DNA from: Flavobacteriales bacterium
GTDB lineage: Bacteria > Bacteroidota > Bacteroidia > Flavobacteriales_F > PHOS-HE28
Direction of reading: 5' to 3'
NCBI GenBank assembly: GCA_016718655.1
Contig: JADKCV010000007.1
Span: 1 to 64,000, forward strand
DNA length: 64,000 bases
Shown: in pieces, positions 59,700 through 64,000 of the stretch
Numbering within the stretch: position 1 is the stretch's first letter
Layout of the letters: every line of letters starts with the position of its first letter
Program-made: the position numbers and the translations under genes
Notes under the pieces: generated by a model
Databases searched by the model: none
What the model was told of the DNA's origin: nothing
Seen by the model: only the letters and a program-made list of their open reading frames with translations

Positions 59700-62243
59700 A
59701 TGGACAATTCCTCCGTTGTGACGTCCCTTGCTGTGGAAAGTGGACGACGCCATGGACGGCCGGAATTCGATGAGCACGCCGCGTTCCACCACCTGAAGCA
59801 CTTGCTTCCCGCCCAGGCACCGCTCAAGGACTTCATCCATCACAATACGCTTCATGCCTTCCAGGAGGACCGGTTCACGGACGCCCTGCACAAGGCGGCC
59901 CGCTTGTTCGGATACAAGACCACCCTCACCGTCCACGAGTACCGAAGGCTTTTCGAGCAGGGGCGCATCCGACCGGAGATCATACGCCGGGTGCTCATGG
60001 AACGCAAAGGGGAGGCCCAGGTCAATGATTGGACGAACAGGCTGCTGCGCAAACGCTATGACAGCACCATCGTGCCGCGCATCGGAACGCTGCGCATGCA
60101 TTGGAAACGCGAGCACCGGATCGATCTCGATGCCTTGGTGCATTCCACGCTATTCCGTGTCCTCAACAGTTACCTCGACCAGGGCATAGCCATCTGGCGT
60201 TTCCCGGTCTGGGACAAGGGTTTCCTGGCCAGCATCCGGGAGCTTCAACGGTATGCGTACACCGGATTCCTGCATGGGAAAAGGGCTACGGACCTGTTGA
60301 TGGATGAGACCACGACGGTGGGTCGGTTGCTGGATATCCTGGTGGGGGAACCGGCCCTGTATGAGCAGTACCTCTTCGATCAGCAGTTCGCACATCCCGG
60401 TTGGAGCGGCCTTGTCAGTGCCATTGAAGAGAACCCCGCCGCCTTGCTCGATCATCGTCGCATCACCTTGCCGGAACTGGTGACCTTCGAACTGCTGTTG
60501 GAGATCGACGCATTGGACCGCCAGTTCCCCAAGGGCTGGGAACCCTTGGCCCAGGGGATGCGCCACAGGCCCCAACCCCTGTTCGCGGAAGTGGCCTACG
60601 CCGAAGTGGATGAGGTGCGCTCCCTGTGGCAGGAGGCCTTTGAATGGACCTACCATGACGAAGCATTGGCCGGCCTGTCGCAGAATGCCCGTCGACCCGA
60701 ACCACCCGTGTTGGCCGTGCAGGCACTTTTCTGCATCGATGATCGGGAGTGCTCCTTTCGCCGCCATCTGGAGCGGATCCATCCCGGGTTCCGCACCTAT
60801 GGCACGCCCGGCCACTTCGGCGTCGAGTTCTACTACCGTCCGGAGCATGGCAAGTTCAACACCAAGGTCTGTCCGGCGCCGATCACGCCGAAATACCTGA
60901 TCAAAGAGGTGGACAAGAAGAGCCGGGCCGGCAAGGATGTCCATTTCTCGCAGCGTACCCACGGCTTGGTGGGTGGCTGGTTGATCTCGCAGACCTTGGG
61001 ATTCTGGTCCGCGCTCAAGCTGTTCATCAGCATCTTCAAACCCTCCACAGGGCCGGGCACCACGGACTCGTTCCAGCACATGGACCAGTTCTCCAGCCTC
61101 ACGGTGGAGAACAGCGACCCTTCGGATCGGGATGGAGGACTACAGGTGGGCTTCACGGTCGCCGAGATGGCCACCCGCGTGGACGCGGTCCTCAAGAGCA
61201 TCGGGCTGGTCCGTGACTTTGCGCCGATCGTGTATGTGGTGGGGCATGGGGCCAGCAGCGTGAACAACCCGCACTATGCGGCCTATGACTGCGGTGCTTG
61301 TTCCGGTAGGCCGGGTTCGGTGAACGCCCGCGTGTTCTGCCAGATGGCCGAACATCCCAAGGTTCGTGAGCTATTGCGGGCGAAGGGGATCGATATTCCT
61401 CAGGAGACCCGTTTCGTCAGTGCGCTTCACGACACCACGCGGGACGAGATCGTGTTCTACGATGAGGCCACGCTGGACGCGCCCCTACGGGCATTGCACG
61501 CCCGGCATATGACCGTGTTCCGTGACGCGCTCGACCTCAATGCCCAAGAGCGTGCCCGGCGGTTCGAAGCGATCGACCAGCGCGACTCAGCCAAGGAGGT
61601 CCATGATCAGGTCCGCCTGCGATCGGTATCCCTGTTCGAGCCCCGTCCAGAGCTCAACCATGCCACCAACGCCCTGTGTATCGTGGGCCGGAGGGAATTG
61701 ACCCGGGGCTTGTTCCTGGACCGGCGCTCGTTCCTGAATTCCTATGACGCTTCGATCGACCCGGACGGCCACTACCTGCAGGGGATCCTGGGAGCGGCAG
61801 CACCGGTGTGCGGCGGGATCAACCTGGAATATTTCTTCTCCCGCATGGACAACCAGAAGCTCGGAGCCGGCACGAAACTGCCGCACAATGTGATGGGCTT
61901 GATCGGTGTGGCCAATGGGGTGGAAGGGGACCTGCGGCCGGGCCTGCCCAACCAGATGATCGAAGTGCATGACCCCATCCGCTTGCTGATGGTGGTGGAG
62001 CAACTGCCTGATGTGGTGCTCGCCACGATCCAGCGGGTGAACGCGACCTACCAATGGTTCGTGAACGAGTGGATCCACCTGGTGGTGGTGCATCCGGAGA
62101 CCAAGGCGATCCATCGGTTCCGTGACGGACGCTTTGAGCCGTATGAGCCTTTGCATGGAAGCATACCGAGGGTATTGGAATCCATGGACGTGCTTTTGGG
62201 ATCTCTGGAGAACATGCCGGTCACGATCATCGAGCACGCATAG
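59700..62243 (+). CDS. dabA: Inorganic carbon uptake protein DabA (DUF2309)
   Basis: An 847-aa protein. DabA is the zinc-containing, carbonic-anhydrase-like subunit of the DAB system, which together with membrane subunit DabB uses an ion gradient to turn CO2 into cytosolic bicarbonate. Landmarks are AQAPLKDFIHHNTLHAFQ at residues 40-57, the metal-binding Cys/Asp in LFCIDDRECS (about 343-352), and the His/Cys pair in VVGHGASSVNNP (about 513) and DCGACSGRPG (about 530), spaced as in characterised DabA. The length is normal. dabB follows after 3 bp. The two-component genes end 66 bp upstream. Confidence 0.93.
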   Translation: MDNSSVVTSLAVESGRRHGRPEFDEHAAFHHLKHLLPAQAPLKDFIHHNTLHAFQEDRFTDALHKAARLFGYKTTLTVHEYRRLFEQGRIRPEIIRRVLMERKGEAQVNDWTNRLLRKRYDSTIVPRIGTLRMHWKREHRIDLDALVHSTLFRVLNSYLDQGIAIWRFPVWDKGFLASIRELQRYAYTGFLHGKRATDLLMDETTTVGRLLDILVGEPALYEQYLFDQQFAHPGWSGLVSAIEENPAALLDHRRITLPELVTFELLLEIDALDRQFPKGWEPLAQGMRHRPQPLFAEVAYAEVDEVRSLWQEAFEWTYHDEALAGLSQNARRPEPPVLAVQALFCIDDRECSFRRHLERIHPGFRTYGTPGHFGVEFYYRPEHGKFNTKVCPAPITPKYLIKEVDKKSRAGKDVHFSQRTHGLVGGWLISQTLGFWSALKLFISIFKPSTGPGTTDSFQHMDQFSSLTVENSDPSDRDGGLQVGFTVAEMATRVDAVLKSIGLVRDFAPIVYVVGHGASSVNNPHYAAYDCGACSGRPGSVNARVFCQMAEHPKVRELLRAKGIDIPQETRFVSALHDTTRDEIVFYDEATLDAPLRALHARHMTVFRDALDLNAQERARRFEAIDQRDSAKEVHDQVRLRSVSLFEPRPELNHATNALCIVGRRELTRGLFLDRRSFLNSYDASIDPDGHYLQGILGAAAPVCGGINLEYFFSRMDNQKLGAGTKLPHNVMGLIGVANGVEGDLRPGLPNQMIEVHDPIRLLMVVEQLPDVVLATIQRVNATYQWFVNEWIHLVVVHPETKAIHRFRDGRFEPYEPLHGSIPRVLESMDVLLGSLENMPVTIIEHA

Positions 62244-62246
62244 GCC

Positions 62247-64000
62247 ATGGAACGTCTGCTGCCCCTGTTCGTCCTCATCCCCTTCCTCGGGTTCCTGATC
62301 AGTCTGCTCGTGCCCGGCAGGCACGAATCCGCGCTATCCCGCATCGCCTATTATTCGGCCGGTGCCCAGTTCTTCACCCTGCTGGCGTTCGGAGTGTTGT
62401 GGCTGCTGCAGGGTGCTCCGCTCCTCAATGTGAAGGAGATCGTGATCTACCGGAGCGATGGCTATGAGTTCTTCATCGACCTGTTCTTCGACCGGGTCAC
62501 GGCGGTCTACCTGTTGGTGGGCAGCATGCTCACCTTCATGATCACCATCTACAGCCGCTATTACCTCCACCGCGAGGACGGCTATAAACGCTTCTTCAAC
62601 ACCATCCTCTTTTTCTTCACCGGCTATTCCATCACCGTTCTTTCGGGCAATTTCGAGACGCTCTTCGTTGGCTGGGAAGTACTGGGGATCTCCTCCTTCC
62701 TGCTCATCGCCTTCTACCGCGACCGCTACCTGCCGGTCAAGAACGCGGTGAAGGTGTTCTCGATCTACCGGGTGGGCGATGTGGGTCTGATCCTGGCCAT
62801 GTGGGCAAGCCACCATCTCTGGCACGAGAACATCACGTTCATGAAGCTGCACAACTATGAACTGGTGCACCATCAACTGGCCTCGCACAGTGCCATCGGC
62901 ATCTTTATTTCGCTGGCCATCCTGGTCTCTGCTGCGGCCAAATCGGCCCAGCTGCCTTTCTCCTCCTGGCTGCCCCGTGCCATGGAGGGGCCAACGCCGT
63001 CCAGCGCCATTTTCTACGGATCGCTGTCGGTCCACATCGGAGTGTTCCTCCTGCTGCGCACCTTCCCGTTCTGGGAGCACCAGTTCGTCGTGCGCGTGCT
63101 GATCGCCGTGGTGGGACTGCTCACCAGCCTGATGGCCTCCGTCACGGCGCGGGTGCAGTCCTCCGTGAAGGCCCAGATCGCCTATTCCTCCATCGCCCAG
63201 ATCGGGTTGATCTTCATTGAGGTCGCCGCCGGTCTTGAGCTTTTGGCGCTTGTCCACTTTGCCGGGAATGCCTTTCTGCGCACGTATCAACTGCTCGTTT
63301 CGCCTTCAGTGGTCACCTATTTGATCCGCGAGCAGTTCTACCACTTCAAACCGCGTGAGCACAGTTTCGAGGATACCCTGCCCAAAAGACTGGAGTACAC
63401 CCTTTACGTGTTGAGCCTGAAGGAGTGGAACCTGGACACGTTCATGTACCGGCTCTTGTGGAATCCGCTGAAACACCTCGGTCGTCGCTTGGACGTGTTC
63501 AACATCAACCGCTCGCTTGCAGTGCTGGTGCCCCTGTATCTGTTGGGCATCGTGCTGCTCTTCAACGCTCAGTGGTCGACTCCGCAGGTGGCGCATGCCA
63601 TCCCGATCATCGCCGTGTTCATCGCCTTGGTACTGGTGCTCCGGGCCTTCACGGAACGCAAGCATGTGCGCCGTGCGCTGGCCATGGTGATCATGGGGCA
63701 TTTCTGGGTGGTCCTGGCGATCTCGTTCAATGAGGACTTCGATCTTGGCCACAGCCTGATCTACCTCTCTGGTGTGGTCGGTGCCGGTTTCTTCGCGGTT
63801 TATGCCATCAACGCACTGCGACGCACCGAGCGCAACGTCGACCTCGGCAGGTTCCACGGCCATGTGTACGAGCATCCGCGGATCGCGCTGCTCTTCCTGC
63901 TTTCTGCGCTCGGTCTGGCCGGGTTCCCGATCTCACCCACCTTCCTGGGAGAGGACCTCATCTTCTCGCACATCCATCCGGACCAGTTGGTATTGGCTTC
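62247..64000 (+). CDS. dabB: DabB, NuoL/MrpA-like membrane subunit (3' end beyond window)
   Basis: ATG 62247 opens 584 codons without a stop, cut by the window edge. The start MERLLPLFVLIPFLGFLISL LV and the core GNFETLFVGWEVLGISSFLL IAFYRDR, AKSAQLPFSSWLPRAMEGPT PSSA and AQIAYSSIAQIGLIF belong to the proton-pumping NuoL/ND5 family. In the DAB system this subunit couples ion flow to DabA. The conserved helix Glu (GWEVLG) and Lys (AKSAQLPFSSW) of ion-translocating members are present. Only 3 bp separate it from dabA, so the two are co-translated. Confidence 0.9.
   Translation, partial: MERLLPLFVLIPFLGFLISLLVPGRHESALSRIAYYSAGAQFFTLLAFGVLWLLQGAPLLNVKEIVIYRSDGYEFFIDLFFDRVTAVYLLVGSMLTFMITIYSRYYLHREDGYKRFFNTILFFFTGYSITVLSGNFETLFVGWEVLGISSFLLIAFYRDRYLPVKNAVKVFSIYRVGDVGLILAMWASHHLWHENITFMKLHNYELVHHQLASHSAIGIFISLAILVSAAAKSAQLPFSSWLPRAMEGPTPSSAIFYGSLSVHIGVFLLLRTFPFWEHQFVVRVLIAVVGLLTSLMASVTARVQSSVKAQIAYSSIAQIGLIFIEVAAGLELLALVHFAGNAFLRTYQLLVSPSVVTYLIREQFYHFKPREHSFEDTLPKRLEYTLYVLSLKEWNLDTFMYRLLWNPLKHLGRRLDVFNINRSLAVLVPLYLLGIVLLFNAQWSTPQVAHAIPIIAVFIALVLVLRAFTERKHVRRALAMVIMGHFWVVLAISFNEDFDLGHSLIYLSGVVGAGFFAVYAINALRRTERNVDLGRFHGHVYEHPRIALLFLLSALGLAGFPISPTFLGEDLIFSHIHPDQLVLA

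Overview
The window is 64 kb of chromosome from a GC-rich member of the Bacteroidota, most likely a Flavobacteriales-like bacterium. Signs of this are secreted proteins with type IX secretion (T9SS) sorting tails (16021-17211, 34085-34693), DUF4249, DUF2490 and DUF2807 proteins, promoters of the form TAnnTTTG, SiaB/SiaC-type partner-switch proteins, the lineage-typical fatty-acid degradation genes, and a tmRNA encoding the tag GEVDYALAA. Most genes are ordinary housekeeping or surface genes packed tightly with 4-base ATGA overlaps.

Layout. 0-6 kb: obgE, a PAP2 phosphatase, a CrcB fluoride channel, a PafA-like phosphatase and an OmpA-domain protein. 6-12 kb: a TetR-controlled tripartite RND efflux operon with a palindromic operator. 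12-18 kb: a sensor kinase, threonine aldolase, O-methyltransferase, a kelch/T9SS protein and a DinB-like protein. 18-31.7 kb: a fatty-acid beta-oxidation locus (acyl-CoA dehydrogenase, thiolase, FadN-type fusion and MarR) opened up by accessory genes: Fic, a BRO-N protein, a lipoprotein hydrolase, an AbiE toxin-antitoxin pair and small unknowns. 31.7-37 kb: lipoproteins, a head-GIN-domain protein, a T9SS protein, a SiaB-like protein, a dehydrogenase and tmRNA. 37-47.9 kb: dnaK, DUF4249, panB, a pseudouridine synthase, priA and a sugar transporter. 48-55 kb: an unusual large ABC transporter, siaC/siaB and small enzymes. 55-64 kb: a possible structured RNA, DUF2490, a SulP transporter, a two-component system and the DabA/DabB inorganic-carbon uptake pair; dabB runs off the end.

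The most interesting stretch is 19.9-28.2 kb. Two blocks of accessory genes (Fic/BRO/hydrolase/unknown, and hairpins/AbiE) are each bracketed by inverted copies of one roughly 100-bp repeat (165 bp in the most divergent copy), with GGGCGTGCCC ends outward and CTCACGCG ends inward. The surrounding fad genes remain outside the brackets, and a shared TATGC-N2-GCATA operator still links marR to the distant acyl-CoA dehydrogenase. Within the first block there is a helically phased CGGATA array in front of fic and a family of GGTTAC-N5-GTAACC palindromes beside and inside the BRO-N gene. A free-standing protein resembling EF-G domain IV is translationally coupled to fadN.

Caution: at least nine single-base frameshifts (RND permease x2, outer-membrane factor, hydrolase x2, thiolase, AbiEii x2, priA, possibly DUF4249) occur, many in short homopolymers and even in core genes. 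This looks more like residual long-read sequence error than gene decay.
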